Shown here: one piece after another, positions 26,533-35,510 of the stretch
How positions within the stretch are numbered: position 1 is the first letter of the stretch
Layout of the letters: the number at the start of each line of letters is the position of its first letter
Assembly (NCBI GenBank): GCA_963715565.1
Contig: OY970256.1
Coordinates: forward strand, 1,178,001-1,242,000
Source: JACVRN01 sp963715565
Lineage (GTDB): Bacteria > Acidobacteriota > Blastocatellia > Pyrinomonadales > Pyrinomonadaceae
Direction: 5' to 3'
DNA length: 64,000 bases
The notes under the pieces: generated by a model
The model's database searches: none
Told to the model about the DNA's origin: nothing
What the model saw: only the letters and a program-made list of their open reading frames with translations
Made by a program: the position numbers and the translations under genes

Positions 26533-27768
26533 TTAAATCAATCGTCGCCTTAAGAGGTCGAGCGCGGCTTGCGATGCGCGCCAGCGAATCAAATGTCTGT
26601 CGCCGGGAAGAATTATCTTGCGATGTTCGGTGTGCGCGTCGTCCGCAAGCGCGATGTAGACAAGGCCGACGGGCTTCTCTTCGCTTCCGCCTCCCGGTCC
26701 CGCGATGCCTGTGACCGAGAGGCCGAAGTCCGTCCCGGCCCGACGGCGCACGCCCTCCGCCATCGCTTCGGCCACCTGCGGACTGACGGCCCCGTGCTCC
26801 GCTATCAAAGCGGCATCGACACCCAGCGTGCGCGTCTTCGCCTCGTTCGAGTAAGCGATGACACCTTCCATGAAGTAGACGCTTGAGCCCGCGACTTCCG
26901 TCAGTCTTTGAGAGATGAGACCGCCCGTGCAGCTTTCGGCCACGGCGAGCGTAAAGCCCGTGACGGCCAGACGCAGCCCGACGACCTCTTCCATCGTCTC
27001 GCCGCGAAAAGCAAAGATCGAATGGCCCAGGCGCTCCTCTATCTGTCCGGCCAGCCCGTCTAACAGAAGCTCCGCTTCCTGTTCCGATTTGGCCTGCGCC
27101 GTCAGGTGAATCTCGATTTCGCTGCGGTTAAAGAGAATCGTCGTCTGCGGATTTTTATACTGCGTGTAGACGGGCGCGATGCGCTCGTCAACAGCCGATT
27201 CACCGAGGCCCGACACGCGCAGGACACGCCGCACGACGCGCACGTCTCCGGCCTTCTCGCTCAACTTCGGCTGTATGAAGTTGTCCCACATAGGCTTTAA
27301 TTCGCGCGGCGGCCCCGGCAAGAGCACGACCGAGCGGCCATCGTGCTCTATGTACATGCCGGGCGCGCTGCCGTTCGGATTCGGCAAGACTTCTGCGCCT
27401 TCTATGACCATCGCCTGCCGCGAATTTATCTCCGGCATCTGCCGCCCGAATTGCAGGAAGCGCGTGCGAATCTCTTCCAGAACTTTTTCATCAAGCTGAA
27501 GCCTGCGCCCCAGAGCGCGCCCGGCAATCTTGCGCGTGATGTCGTCTTCCGTAGGCCCGAGCCCGCCCGTCGTAATCACAATGCTGGCACGCTTGAGCGC
27601 ATCCTTGATGGCCTCTTCCAAACGAGCGTCGTCGTCGCCCACGACAGTCTTGAGCATGACTTCGATACCGATGCTATTCAGCCGCTCGGTCAGCCACAGG
27701 CTATTTGTATCACTGCGATCCGGCGTCAAAAGCTCCGAACCGATGGCGATGATTTCAGCAGTAAGCAT
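26533..27768 (-). CDS. cinA: CinA family protein (nicotinamide-nucleotide amidase)
   Basis: 411 residues. The N-terminal MoCF-like domain has GSELL and TTGGLGPTEDDIT; the C-terminal PncC amidase has AESCTGG and GIAGPGGG. It deamidates NMN, and the first domain hydrolyses ADP-ribose in studied members. Also called competence/damage-inducible. Confidence 0.93.
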   Translation of the reverse strand: MLTAEIIAIGSELLTPDRSDTNSLWLTERLNSIGIEVMLKTVVGDDDARLEEAIKDALKRASIVITTGGLGPTEDDITRKIAGRALGRRLQLDEKVLEEIRTRFLQFGRQMPEINSRQAMVIEGAEVLPNPNGSAPGMYIEHDGRSVVLLPGPPRELKPMWDNFIQPKLSEKAGDVRVVRRVLRVSGLGESAVDERIAPVYTQYKNPQTTILFNRSEIEIHLTAQAKSEQEAELLLDGLAGQIEERLGHSIFAFRGETMEEVVGLRLAVTGFTLAVAESCTGGLISQRLTEVAGSSVYFMEGVIAYSNEAKTRTLGVDAALIAEHGAVSPQVAEAMAEGVRRRAGTDFGLSVTGIAGPGGGSEEKPVGLVYIALADDAHTEHRKIILPGDRHLIRWRASQAALDLLRRRLI

Positions 27769-27771
27769 AAG

Positions 27772-27886
27772 AATTTTCGATTTGCGATTGCCGATTTGCG
27801 ATTGGAAGAGGATGGAAAGCTTTTAAATTTCAAATCTCTGATTTGTCCTTACCCAATCGAAAATCGCAAATCGGCAATCTAAAATT
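27772..27886. repeat. Word-repeat inverted element (GATTTGCGATTG type)
   Basis: Left words TCGATTTGCGATTGCCGAT face right words ATCGAAAATCGCAAATCGG. Same family as 24361-24451. Lies between cinA and the kinase gene. Confidence 0.75.
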
Positions 27887-27888
27887 TT

Positions 27889-29625
27889 TCACTCGTTCGT
27901 TCCAAAGACTTTGACTTCGCGCACCCACATCACAAAGGGTCTGTTGGCTGGGCCTTCGCGTGCGTCCTGAAAGATGCGCAGGCGGTCGGTCTTGATGGGC
28001 GCAAACTCGAAGGCCGTGCGGTCGTAATCGTTCCCCGGCTCGATTGCGGAGACTGTGCGCCAGTTGCCGTCCGGTTCCGGCATTTGCAGCGCGGCGCGAC
28101 GCGACGGCATAAAGCGATTGCGGTCGAATCCCCAGTAGACATAGACGGCGGCGACACTCACAGGCTTTTCGAATCGCAGCTCTATCCAGTGCGGCTCGGG
28201 CGTCTCAGCCGACGTCCAGTTGCCACGGTTGTAACGCATACGCGCTATCTTTTGTACGTCCGTCTCGCCGTCTGTCAGAGGCGACGCGTCGTAGCCGTTA
28301 TAGCTCGAATCAACCGCGACGCCTGAGGGGCGAAGCTCTGCCAGTGCGGCTGCGGGTTGCGGTGTGAGCTGCGGCGTTGGCATCACAGGAGGAGACGGTC
28401 TTTCCTCCATGTTGTTTCGACGGCGCACGTAAAGCAGGCCGATGGTGACGAGCGCAATCAATAGCAATGCTGCGAGAGCGATATAAATGGTGCGCGCCTT
28501 CTGCCAAGCGACGTCCTCTTTGGTCAGACGCGCCGTCGCTGGCGAAGAATCCCCGAGAGCGTGGCCGCACGCTCGACAGTGTTCGTCGCTAGGTGAATTT
28601 TGCGCGCCGCACTCGGGGCACTTGCGCTCGCGTATGGGCTGCGTGTTGTAGCTTTCGCGCAGTGTGTGCTCGGTCTGCGGGTCATAGATTTCCTGCGTGC
28701 CGACGTTTTCGCGTATCGGCGCTGGAATGGTTTCGGGCTGTGTGAGATCGTCCGTCGAGCGGCCCCGCGCATGACGTATGGCGCGCAGGAATTCCAGCGC
28801 CGAGCGAAAACGATCCTCGGGCGCTTTTTCCAGAGCGCGCAGGATGATTGCTTCTATCTCGGGCGTGACTTCCGGATTAATTTCCATGGGCGCACGCGGC
28901 TCGGCTTTGACGTGTGCGCGCAGGATTTCCGTGCGCGAGAGCGAATCGTGAGAGCCTCCGAAGGGAGGATCACCCGTGAGCATCTCGTAGAGCATGACGC
29001 CCAGGCTGTAGATGTCTGAACGCTGATCCACATCACGCCCGCGCGCCTGCTCGGGCGAGACATATTGCGGCGAGCCGTAGCCCGCGCCCGAAGTGTCCGT
29101 AATATCTTTGCCCCCGAGCTTGACGATGCCGAAGTCCGTGACCTTCACGCGCTCCGTTTCCGTGAGCATGATGTTGGCGGGCTTCAAATCGCGATGGACC
29201 AGCCCGCGATGCAAGGAGCCGTCGCGGTCGCGATACGTAAAATTTTGCGCGTAGGCGATGGCCTCCAGGATTTGCTCGAAGATGTCGAGCGCGCGGTCCA
29301 GGGGCAGCGGGCACTCGTCGCTCGCGCACAGCTCCGCGAGCGAGCGGCCTTCGACGTACTCCATGACGATGTAGTAGGTCTGCGTGCCGACGATGTAATC
29401 GTAGATTTTGACAATCCCGTGATGGTCTAGCTGCGACTGTATGTAGGCTTCTTTCTCGAAGCGCGATTTCATGCGGCGCAGGTCCGAAGGAGCAAGCGCG
29501 TCTATGGATTTGATGGCGACCGTGCGCGGCAGTTGCAGATGCTGGCCGCGATAAACCACGCCCATGCCACCGCGCCCGATAAGCTCTTCAATACGGTAAT
29601 TGCCGATGACGGTCTCGTCTGCCAC
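27889..29625 (-). CDS. Membrane Ser/Thr protein kinase with zinc ribbon and discoidin-like tail
   Basis: 578 residues, GTG start. Kinase domain (9 to ~275): GRGGMGVVY, catalytic HRDLKPAN, DFGIVKL and SPEQARG. A linker follows, then a CxxC...CxxC zinc ribbon (~347-367), a single membrane segment (~383-405), a Pro-rich stretch and a C-terminal domain like F5/8 type C (discoidin) that would lie outside and may bind sugars. PASTA repeats are absent. Likely a surface-sensing kinase. Confidence 0.88.
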   Translation of the reverse strand: MADETVIGNYRIEELIGRGGMGVVYRGQHLQLPRTVAIKSIDALAPSDLRRMKSRFEKEAYIQSQLDHHGIVKIYDYIVGTQTYYIVMEYVEGRSLAELCASDECPLPLDRALDIFEQILEAIAYAQNFTYRDRDGSLHRGLVHRDLKPANIMLTETERVKVTDFGIVKLGGKDITDTSGAGYGSPQYVSPEQARGRDVDQRSDIYSLGVMLYEMLTGDPPFGGSHDSLSRTEILRAHVKAEPRAPMEINPEVTPEIEAIILRALEKAPEDRFRSALEFLRAIRHARGRSTDDLTQPETIPAPIRENVGTQEIYDPQTEHTLRESYNTQPIRERKCPECGAQNSPSDEHCRACGHALGDSSPATARLTKEDVAWQKARTIYIALAALLLIALVTIGLLYVRRRNNMEERPSPPVMPTPQLTPQPAAALAELRPSGVAVDSSYNGYDASPLTDGETDVQKIARMRYNRGNWTSAETPEPHWIELRFEKPVSVAAVYVYWGFDRNRFMPSRRAALQMPEPDGNWRTVSAIEPGNDYDRTAFEFAPIKTDRLRIFQDAREGPANRPFVMWVREVKVFGTNE

Positions 29626-29639
29626 AATTCAACTCTCAA

Positions 29640-29715
29640 GGCAAAAGTAAAAATGCAAAAGGCAAAAGTGAAGACAGTTGCTTTACTTTTGCCTTTTGCA
29701 TTTTACCTTTTAACT
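29640..29715. repeat. Word-repeat inverted element (GCAAAAGTAAAA type)
   Basis: Words AAAATGCAAAAGGCAAAAGT on the left face ACTTTTGCCTTTTGCATTTT on the right. Between the kinase gene and the TPR-like gene. Confidence 0.75.
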
Positions 29716-29720
29716 TTCTT

Positions 29721-30485
29721 TCAGGCAGTCTTCTTCCCCTCTTCGTAAACGTCGCGCAGGACTTCGGCGATGGGCGGAGGCGGATGCGCGCCATTGCGGC
29801 GCGGAGACTGTGGTCGTCTCTGTTGCTGTTGCGAGGAATCGCCCGCATAGAGCGCCTGCTCCAGGGCCGGACTCTTCATTGGCTGCGGCGGCTGTTGTTG
29901 GAGCGCCGGGATTGATTCCATGCGCTCGCGGCTTTCGGCCAGCATGGAAGCGGCGCGGCTGCGGCGCGCGCGCTCAAGGCTGCGTATGGCTGCCATCGTC
30001 ATCGGCGCTTCCGAAGGCTCGCGCTCAAGCTTTCTCAAAACATGCACGTAGCGCGACAGCTCTGGCGAAGGCGCGAAGCGATGGCGCTCGTCTGAAAGAT
30101 CATTCTCGACCACGTAGCTCAAATGCTCGACCGCTGATTCATGGTCGCCCGCGTGATGAAAGAGCGAGCCGAGCGCGAAGTAGACAAGGGGCGGCGGGTC
30201 GGTCATCGAATGCAGCACACGCTGGCCGCGCTCTATGACTTCCATGATTTCAAAGCCGTACCAGTGTCGCTCTTCGTCGCGGAGAATTTCGTTGGCCGAG
30301 ATGTAGAACTCGAAGACGCGCCCCGTTTCCTGATGCTCCGAGCGCTGCACGGCGCGATAGATGAAGTAGGTGACGATGGTGAAAAAGATGATGACTGACG
30401 GCGGGATGCCCATCACGCCGAGCATCGCGATGATGACGATGATCGCCAGAACCCTCTGCGCTGCTTCTCTTCCCTTAGCACCCAT
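29721..30485 (-). CDS. Membrane-anchored TPR-like protein, function unknown
   Basis: 254 residues. Two hydrophobic stretches near the start (15-45) anchor it. Residues ~60-150 look like two helical TPR-type units (YFALGSLFHHAGDHESAVEHL). The last third is Gln/Pro-rich and disordered. Directly upstream of the kinase gene on the same strand, so it may work with it. Confidence 0.7.
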   Translation of the reverse strand: MGAKGREAAQRVLAIIVIIAMLGVMGIPPSVIIFFTIVTYFIYRAVQRSEHQETGRVFEFYISANEILRDEERHWYGFEIMEVIERGQRVLHSMTDPPPLVYFALGSLFHHAGDHESAVEHLSYVVENDLSDERHRFAPSPELSRYVHVLRKLEREPSEAPMTMAAIRSLERARRSRAASMLAESRERMESIPALQQQPPQPMKSPALEQALYAGDSSQQQQRRPQSPRRNGAHPPPPIAEVLRDVYEEGKKTA

Positions 30486-30491
30486 GATAAG

Positions 30492-30590
30492 AATTTTGGA
30501 TTTTAGATTTCGGATTTTAGATTGGAGTGGCGATGAATTTTGAATAGCTTCAATTTCGTCTCGCTAATCCAAAATCCAAAATCCAAAATC
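30492..30590. repeat. Word-repeat inverted element (GGATTTTAGATT type)
   Basis: Left GATTTTAGATTGG-type words face AATCCAAAATCCAAAATCC on the right. The leuB-like stop is 4 bases away. Confidence 0.75.
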
Positions 30591-30593
30591 GTC

Positions 30594-31652
30594 TCAAATG
30601 CGCTTGCGAATCCTTGCGCCTGCTTCGGCGGTGGAAAGCTCTCCACCGAGGTCGCGTGTGGTTTCGCGCTCGCGGATTGCATCGCGCACGGCCTGCTCGA
30701 CCGCGCGGCTTGCTTCTTCAAACCCGAGATATTCTAGCATCATCGCGGCAGTGAGGATAGCTCCAACCGGATTGGCAACGTTTTTTCCCGCGAGCGGCGG
30801 GGCGCTGCCGTGCACGGGCTCAAAGAGAGAGACGCGGCCCGGATGAATATTGCCTGAAGCGGCCAAACCCAGACCGCCCTGAAGCGCCGCGCCCAAATCC
30901 GTCAGGATGTCTCCGAACAGGTTGTTCGAGACGATAACGTCATACTGGCCCGGGTCCAGCACCATGAACATCGCCATCGCGTCTACGTACTGGTGGTTGG
31001 CCTCTATCTCAGCGTAACCGGCAGCCACTTCCCTGAAGGTGCGCTGCCAGAGGTCGCCGCCGAAACGCTGTACGTTGGACTTGTCGGCCATCGTCACACG
31101 CCGTCGCCCCTTTGAGCGCGCGTACTCAAAAGCAGCCGTGATGATTCTTTCCACACCGCGCCGCGTATTCAATTCTTCCTGCGTGGCAATCTCGTCAGGC
31201 GTTCCTTTTTTTAGAAAACCGCCCGCGCCGCAGTAAGCGCCTTCGGTGTTTTCACGAAAGACTACGAAGTCAATCTCTTCGGCTCTGCGGTCGCGAAGCG
31301 GAGTCAAACGCTCGTCCAGAAGGCGCACAGGCCGCAGGTTGATGTAGAGGTCGAGGCCGCGCCGCATCCCCAGTAGGATGTCTTCGGCGTGCTGGTTTGT
31401 GGGGACGCGCGGGTCTCCGAACGCGCCCGCGAGGATGGCGTCGAAATCCTGCGTGAGCATGGAGAGCGCGCCGGGAGGAAGACTGACGCCCTCGCGCAAG
31501 TATTTGTCCGCGCCCCAATCAAAGTGCTCAAGCTCAAACGGAACGCCGTGCGTTTGAGTGACGTGCTCAAGCACGTGAACTGCTTCGCGTATGACTTCGG
31601 GGCCGATGCCGTCGCCCGCGACGACGGCGATGCGTTTTTTGGTTTCCGTCAT
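30594..31652 (-). CDS. 3-isopropylmalate dehydrogenase-type enzyme
   Basis: 352 residues of the isocitrate/isopropylmalate dehydrogenase family. GDGIGPEV start, YINLRPVRLL, FRENTEGAYCG, DKSNV and the late SNLFGDILTDLGAALQG metal site are present. It could be LeuB (leucine synthesis) or a tartrate/malate-type relative; YINLRPVRLL and FRENTEG suggest the LeuB-like/tartrate group. No other leu gene is nearby. Confidence 0.85.
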   Translation of the reverse strand: MTETKKRIAVVAGDGIGPEVIREAVHVLEHVTQTHGVPFELEHFDWGADKYLREGVSLPPGALSMLTQDFDAILAGAFGDPRVPTNQHAEDILLGMRRGLDLYINLRPVRLLDERLTPLRDRRAEEIDFVVFRENTEGAYCGAGGFLKKGTPDEIATQEELNTRRGVERIITAAFEYARSKGRRRVTMADKSNVQRFGGDLWQRTFREVAAGYAEIEANHQYVDAMAMFMVLDPGQYDVIVSNNLFGDILTDLGAALQGGLGLAASGNIHPGRVSLFEPVHGSAPPLAGKNVANPVGAILTAAMMLEYLGFEEASRAVEQAVRDAIRERETTRDLGGELSTAEAGARIRKRI

Positions 31653-31702
31653 TTCCGTTCTGTGATGCGATTATTAAACTGACTTTCTCTTAGCCCTTCA
31701 GC

Positions 31703-32143
31703 TCAAAACGGCACGCAGAGGACGGGCACGCGTGTACCGCGCAGGACTTTCTCGGCGGTCGAGCCGAAGAGCAGCTCTTCCGGCGGTGTCGAGCGTCCAC
31801 GCATCCCCATGACAATCATCGGCAGGTCCAGGTCGCGCGTGATTTTCAGAATCTCTACAAAGGGAACGCCGACGACAATCATGCGCTCGACATCCACGCT
31901 TCCCGTGTCGAGACCTTCGAGCATGTTGGAAAAATTTGTTTCGGCGCGCTCGCGCATGCGTGCCGTAATCTCGTCGGCTGAGCCTAAGGATGCGGCTACG
32001 GCTTCGTCCACGAAGCGCTCGTCTATGACGTGGAGGAGCGTGAGGTCGCCTTCGGGGTCTGCGATGCCGAGCGCGGCGCGCACGGCGTTGAGGGAACAGG
32101 GCGAAAAATCAACCGGCACAAGTATGTCTGGCGCTTTCAGCAC
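31703..32143 (-). CDS. Universal stress protein
   Basis: 146 residues, one UspA domain. GMRGRSTPPEELLFGSTAEKVLRG is the ATP-binding G-x2-G-x9-G-S/T motif. GTG start behind GAGGAGG. Confidence 0.9.
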   Translation of the reverse strand: MLKAPDILVPVDFSPCSLNAVRAALGIADPEGDLTLLHVIDERFVDEAVAASLGSADEITARMRERAETNFSNMLEGLDTGSVDVERMIVVGVPFVEILKITRDLDLPMIVMGMRGRSTPPEELLFGSTAEKVLRGTRVPVLCVPF

Positions 32144-32192
32144 TTCTTGAATACCTCCTCTCTTCGGCTCGGACGCAAACCAAAGCTTTGCG

Positions 32193-33185
32193 TCAAGCAG
32201 CTTTTTTCATCTCTCCCAAACGCTGTTCGATGCGCGGAAGACTGGCGAGCACCGTGTCGCCCACAATCTTCAAGCTCTGCGACGAAATCTTGTCGAGCGT
32301 ATCTTCCGGCGTGTGCCAGAAGGGATAGGTTTCAAGCTGGATGATGTCCATGCAATCGACGCCCGCCTTATGAAAGGGCTCGTGGTCGTCGCCGCCCACG
32401 GATTCCGGCACGTTAACGAAATTACGGCCATAGCCAAGCTCGCGCGCCGTTTGCCAGACCGTGTCCACGAGCCACGGCGTGCTCAATTCTTCGTCGCGCC
32501 CGAGCATCAGCTCTTTATAGCCAATCATGTCGAGCAGGATCATAGCGCGCACGCGTTCAAGCTGGTTCTGGCTCTTGAGCTGCGCGACGTAACGACGGCT
32601 ACCGTAAGTATTGTCCGGACCGTCAGGATTTTTACACTGGTCCCAGCCTTCACAAAATGCCTCTTCGCCGTCGAAGAAAACAAACCTGTAGGTATAGCGC
32701 GGCTTCGCACCTTTGGCAGCCATCACGCGCGCAAGCTCAAGCAGCGTGCCCGTAGAGGATGCGCCGTCGTTGGCTCCTACAAATTTTATGTCCTTGTAAT
32801 ATTTGGTGTCGTAGTGGCTTGAGAGAATGATGAAGTCGCTCGATTCGCCCGCCAGCTCGGCGGTGACGTTCGCCATCTTGCGCGGGCCGATGGGCGTCGT
32901 CGCCGTCCACTCGTCCGTGGTCGTCGTCAATCCGTAAGACTTCAATTCGTTGATTAAATATTCGCGCGTGCGCGCCAGTTCTTCGCTCCCGGCGGGGCGC
33001 GGGCCTATCTCGACCTGCTTGCGCACGTGCGCGAAGGCGCGCTCCGCGTCGAACGTGGCTGGCGCAGGCGTGGAAGCCGCCACCGGTTGGTTAGCGTTCT
33101 GCTGCGGCGGCGCTGGCTGTTGTTTACAACCCGCCGCGCCGAAGAGGAGCGCCACGAGCAATAAGACAAGCACGCGCCACGCCAT
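32193..33185 (-). CDS. M28-family zinc peptidase or glutaminyl cyclase, lipoprotein
   Basis: Start set at ATG 33185, which gives a lipoprotein signal (LLLVALLFGAAGC, Cys lipobox). Zinc ligands fit: His and Asp in SSHYDTK, Asp in GANDGASS, Glu pair in FFDGEEAF, and the late His in YPFWHTPEDT. It fits both M28 aminopeptidases and bacterial glutaminyl-peptide cyclotransferases; the FDGEEAFCEGW region leans to the latter. Confidence 0.85.
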   Translation of the reverse strand: MAWRVLVLLLVALLFGAAGCKQQPAPPQQNANQPVAASTPAPATFDAERAFAHVRKQVEIGPRPAGSEELARTREYLINELKSYGLTTTTDEWTATTPIGPRKMANVTAELAGESSDFIILSSHYDTKYYKDIKFVGANDGASSTGTLLELARVMAAKGAKPRYTYRFVFFDGEEAFCEGWDQCKNPDGPDNTYGSRRYVAQLKSQNQLERVRAMILLDMIGYKELMLGRDEELSTPWLVDTVWQTARELGYGRNFVNVPESVGGDDHEPFHKAGVDCMDIIQLETYPFWHTPEDTLDKISSQSLKIVGDTVLASLPRIEQRLGEMKKAA

Positions 33186-33258
33186 GGTTAAAACAGGCAC
33201 GCAAGATTTGATGTCAGTCTCTGGTGTGTGCATCGAATGTCCGGAATCAAAAATTCAA

Positions 33259-33340
33259 TCTAGTCCCAAGTCTCAAGTCCAAAGTCCCAAGTCAATCAAT
33301 CATCGGACATGGGACTTTGGACTTGAGACTTGGGACTAGA
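33259..33340. repeat. Word-repeat inverted element (AAGTCCAAAGTCCCA type)
   Basis: Near-perfect 31-bp arms at 33259-33289 and 33310-33340 made of AAGTC/CAAGT words. The right arm holds the stop codon of the next gene (33336-33338), so the element joined an existing gene end or is co-transcribed with it. Confidence 0.85.
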
Positions 33341-33713
33341 TAAAGCCTATGCGCGTGCGGCGTTGGCCTGCGCCGAGTGTTGATTGCTGTCGCGCGGTCT
33401 CCTTCGCCGTCAGCTCTTCCTTCTGTAGCTCAGCCTCCGTGATGTGCTCCGTGCGTATGTAGGAGATGTCGTTGAGATTCAGGAGCACTAATTCGTCACA
33501 CTTCTCCGGCGTCTCGCACTCGTAGGAAGTGATGACGACGAAGCGCACGCCCGCCGGGATGTCTTCGGCGTGAAGCGGTTCGTCAACGGTGTAGATAAAC
33601 GTCTCGCCGTTGGTAAAACGGATCGTGAGCCGGTGACGAAAGAAGCCGCCCTCCGGCGTGGGCTCGCGGCTGGTATGCTGGGAGCTGTCGCCGATGAGCG
33701 ATTCATCCGTCAT
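33336..33713 (-). CDS. Hypothetical protein
   Basis: 125 residues. A beta-rich middle (HRLTIRFTNGETFIYTVDEPL) and a charged C-terminus. No family recognised. The ATG overlaps the TGA of the 2Fe-2S gene upstream (ATGA), so it is translationally coupled to it. Confidence 0.7.
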   Translation of the reverse strand: MTDESLIGDSSQHTSREPTPEGGFFRHRLTIRFTNGETFIYTVDEPLHAEDIPAGVRFVVITSYECETPEKCDELVLLNLNDISYIRTEHITEAELQKEELTAKETARQQSTLGAGQRRTRIGFI

Positions 33714-34285
33714 GCGTCTGACTCCTTTGTGTTTGTTTCTTCGGCGGCGCGGTGTTCGGCGGGGCGGTGCGCTTCGCGCTCGCGCGCTTCCATACGGCGT
33801 CCGCGTCCGGCCATGAAGTTCAAGACCTTTTCGCTCAGCATCGAAGGCACGCCGAAGACGGCGTTCAAGGTCTGCATCATGGCGACCGCTTCAAGCTCTA
33901 CGAGCGTGGCTAATTTTTTATCCAGCGGCATCTCGCGAAACTCTTTGCGAAATCCCTTGAGGGCTTCTTCGCTGGTTTCGGCACGCTCGGTCGTGGGCAC
34001 GGGCTGCAAGACGAGATCGCCCGAATGCTCGACCTTGGTTTGACAGGCGAGGCGCTCGCCCGAGGCCAATCTTTCGGGGCTCAGGCGCACACGCTCCGAC
34101 TCGGTCAAAGAAGACAGAAGGGTTGCGCCTTCTTTGACGATGACGGCGCAGGTGTCACACTCGCCACGGCCCTCGCATTCGGCGGGCAGATAAATCCCCA
34201 GCCGCTTGGCGGCATCCCACAGGTAGGTCCCTTCGGCGACAATGCCGCTACGGCCATCGGGCTCGAATTTCACGTTCACGCTCAT
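33710..34285 (-). CDS. [2Fe-2S] ferredoxin-domain protein
   Basis: 191 residues from ATG 34285; the upstream extension is not like the family. Cluster cysteines Cys37, Cys43, Cys46 and Cys81 fit the plant-type ferredoxin pattern CxxxxxCxxC...C. The second half (~100-191) is helical and charged and not recognised. Confidence 0.85.
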   Translation of the reverse strand: MSVNVKFEPDGRSGIVAEGTYLWDAAKRLGIYLPAECEGRGECDTCAVIVKEGATLLSSLTESERVRLSPERLASGERLACQTKVEHSGDLVLQPVPTTERAETSEEALKGFRKEFREMPLDKKLATLVELEAVAMMQTLNAVFGVPSMLSEKVLNFMAGRGRRMEAREREAHRPAEHRAAEETNTKESDA

Positions 34286-34678
34286 GCCAGCTCGCTCTCC
34301 CTTTTCTCGGACGCGCTTCGATAATAACTCTAAAATTTTCAGACGGGGAAGACACAACGAACTTACACCCAATTCGAGGTAAAAGTAAAAGGAAGAAAGA
34401 GGTTAGAAGTCAGAGGCTAGAGGTTGGTAAAAAGCGCCAGCTAGGCATCAGCCGAATTAAGCTCCGTCAGGAGCGTGATGTTTATAGCCAATAGGAGCCA
34501 GAGAAGAATCAAGCTCCGTAGGAGCGGCATGTTGTTCCTGGATTACATGTCGCTCCTACGGAGCTTGTTATTTAATTATAACAACCAAGCTATAAACATT
34601 TAGCTCCTGACGGAGCTAAGAATCATGTTTATGCTTCTACCAAAATGATGCTTTTCACTAACCTCTAACCTCTCGCTG
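34286..34678. other. Intergenic region of nested repeats
   Basis: AGAGGTTAGAAG-type words at 34379-34432 face AACCTCTAACCTCT words at 34649-34707, with a nested palindrome (34457-34620) inside. No gene. Confidence 0.6.
34457..34620. repeat. Nested GCTCCGTAGGAGC palindromes (REP-like)
   Basis: Inner arms 34511-34532 and 34545-34566 match at 21 of 22 bases (AAGCTCCGTAGGAGC core). An outer pair around GCTCCGTCAGGAGC with TTTATAG (34457-34486) faces CTATAAAC...GCTCCTGACGGAGC (34590-34618). Each core is itself palindromic. Similar words occur as dispersed repeats in many phyla. Confidence 0.8.
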
Positions 34679-35212
34679 TTACCTTTTCCCCTCTACCTTT
34701 TGACTTTCTTCCGGGGGCGCGAGGCGGACATGGGGCTGCGAGGTCAGCTCGTGGTGCTTCTCTCCGCGCGCGCGGCGGCGGCAATCAACGCAGATGCCGT
34801 TGATGCGCAAAGAGTGATAGGTTGGCTGAAAACGATGCTTGGCGGCGATGGCGTCCTGAAGCGCCTCTATCTCTGCGGAGTAGAATTCTATGGTCGCGCC
34901 GCACTCGGTGCAGATCATGTGGTCGTGGTGCTGGTGCTTGTAGTTGTGCTCGTAGCGCGAACGACCGTCGCCAAAGCGCACCTCGCGCGCCAGCCCCGCT
35001 TCGGTCAAGAGCTTGAGCGTGCGATAAACCGTGGTCTGTCCGATGTTCCGGTCTTCCTTCTGGACAAGACGATAGAGGTCTTCGCTCGTCAGGTGTTCTT
35101 CGGTGCGTAGAAAGACTTCCAGAATGTGGTCGCGCTGCGCCGTGCGCTTTAGTCCAGCCTTCTGGATGTGCTGCTGGAAAACTTCTTTCTCTTCTGAAAA
35201 GTCTTGAACCAT
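34679..35212 (-). CDS. fur: Fur-family metal-responsive repressor
   Basis: 177 residues. DNA-binding winged helix with TTVYRTLKLLTEAGL, then the HHDHMICTECG metal site and the second zinc pair in CVDC. ATG start. Whether it senses iron, zinc or peroxide cannot be told from the sequence alone. A ~25-residue C-terminal tail is extra. Confidence 0.92.
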   Translation of the reverse strand: MVQDFSEEKEVFQQHIQKAGLKRTAQRDHILEVFLRTEEHLTSEDLYRLVQKEDRNIGQTTVYRTLKLLTEAGLAREVRFGDGRSRYEHNYKHQHHDHMICTECGATIEFYSAEIEALQDAIAAKHRFQPTYHSLRINGICVDCRRRARGEKHHELTSQPHVRLAPPEESQKVEGKR

Positions 35213-35283
35213 TCCCTTGTGCTACTTTCGAGATTCTTAAAGTGAAGCTATTTTAACACAACGCCGCATGGTTGTGTGAAGGT

Positions 35284-35313
35284 TTGAACCAGGCGCGAAA
35301 GGCATGTTATCTT
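35284..35313 (+). promoter_or_regulatory. Promoter of tRNA-Leu
   Basis: TTGAAC at 35284-35289, an 18-base spacer, TATCTT at 35308-35313, 15 bases before the tRNA. Confidence 0.6.
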
Positions 35314-35328
35314 CCCTCCATGAGACAA

Positions 35329-35411
35329 GCCGGGGTGGCGGAATGGCAGACGCTGCGGACTTAAAATCCGTTGACCGTAAGGTCGTGCGGGTTCAAGTCC
35401 CGCCCTCGGCA
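35329..35411 (+). tRNA. tRNA-Leu (UAA)
   Basis: Seven-pair acceptor stem GCCGGGG with CCTCGGC (one G-T pair). D arm with GGCGGAATGGCAGACGC, anticodon loop CTTAAAA giving TAA, a long class II variable arm and TTCAAGT T loop. CCA is not encoded. The prophage begins directly after its 3' end, which is a common integration site. Confidence 0.96.
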
Positions 35412-35445
35412 TGAACCCTGTCTTTAGGTGTTCTATCTAAAAGAG

Positions 35446-35489
35446 TTGCCGTGACGCTTGATTTGAGAGTCAATCGAGCGTCACGGCAA
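35446..35489. terminator. Hairpin after tRNA-Leu
   Basis: TTGCCGTGACGCT (35446-35458) pairs exactly with AGCGTCACGGCAA (35477-35489). It may end the tRNA transcript or the leftward phage operon. T-run is short. Confidence 0.65.
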
Positions 35490-35510
35490 ATCGTTTTCGA
35501 CCCTTATATT

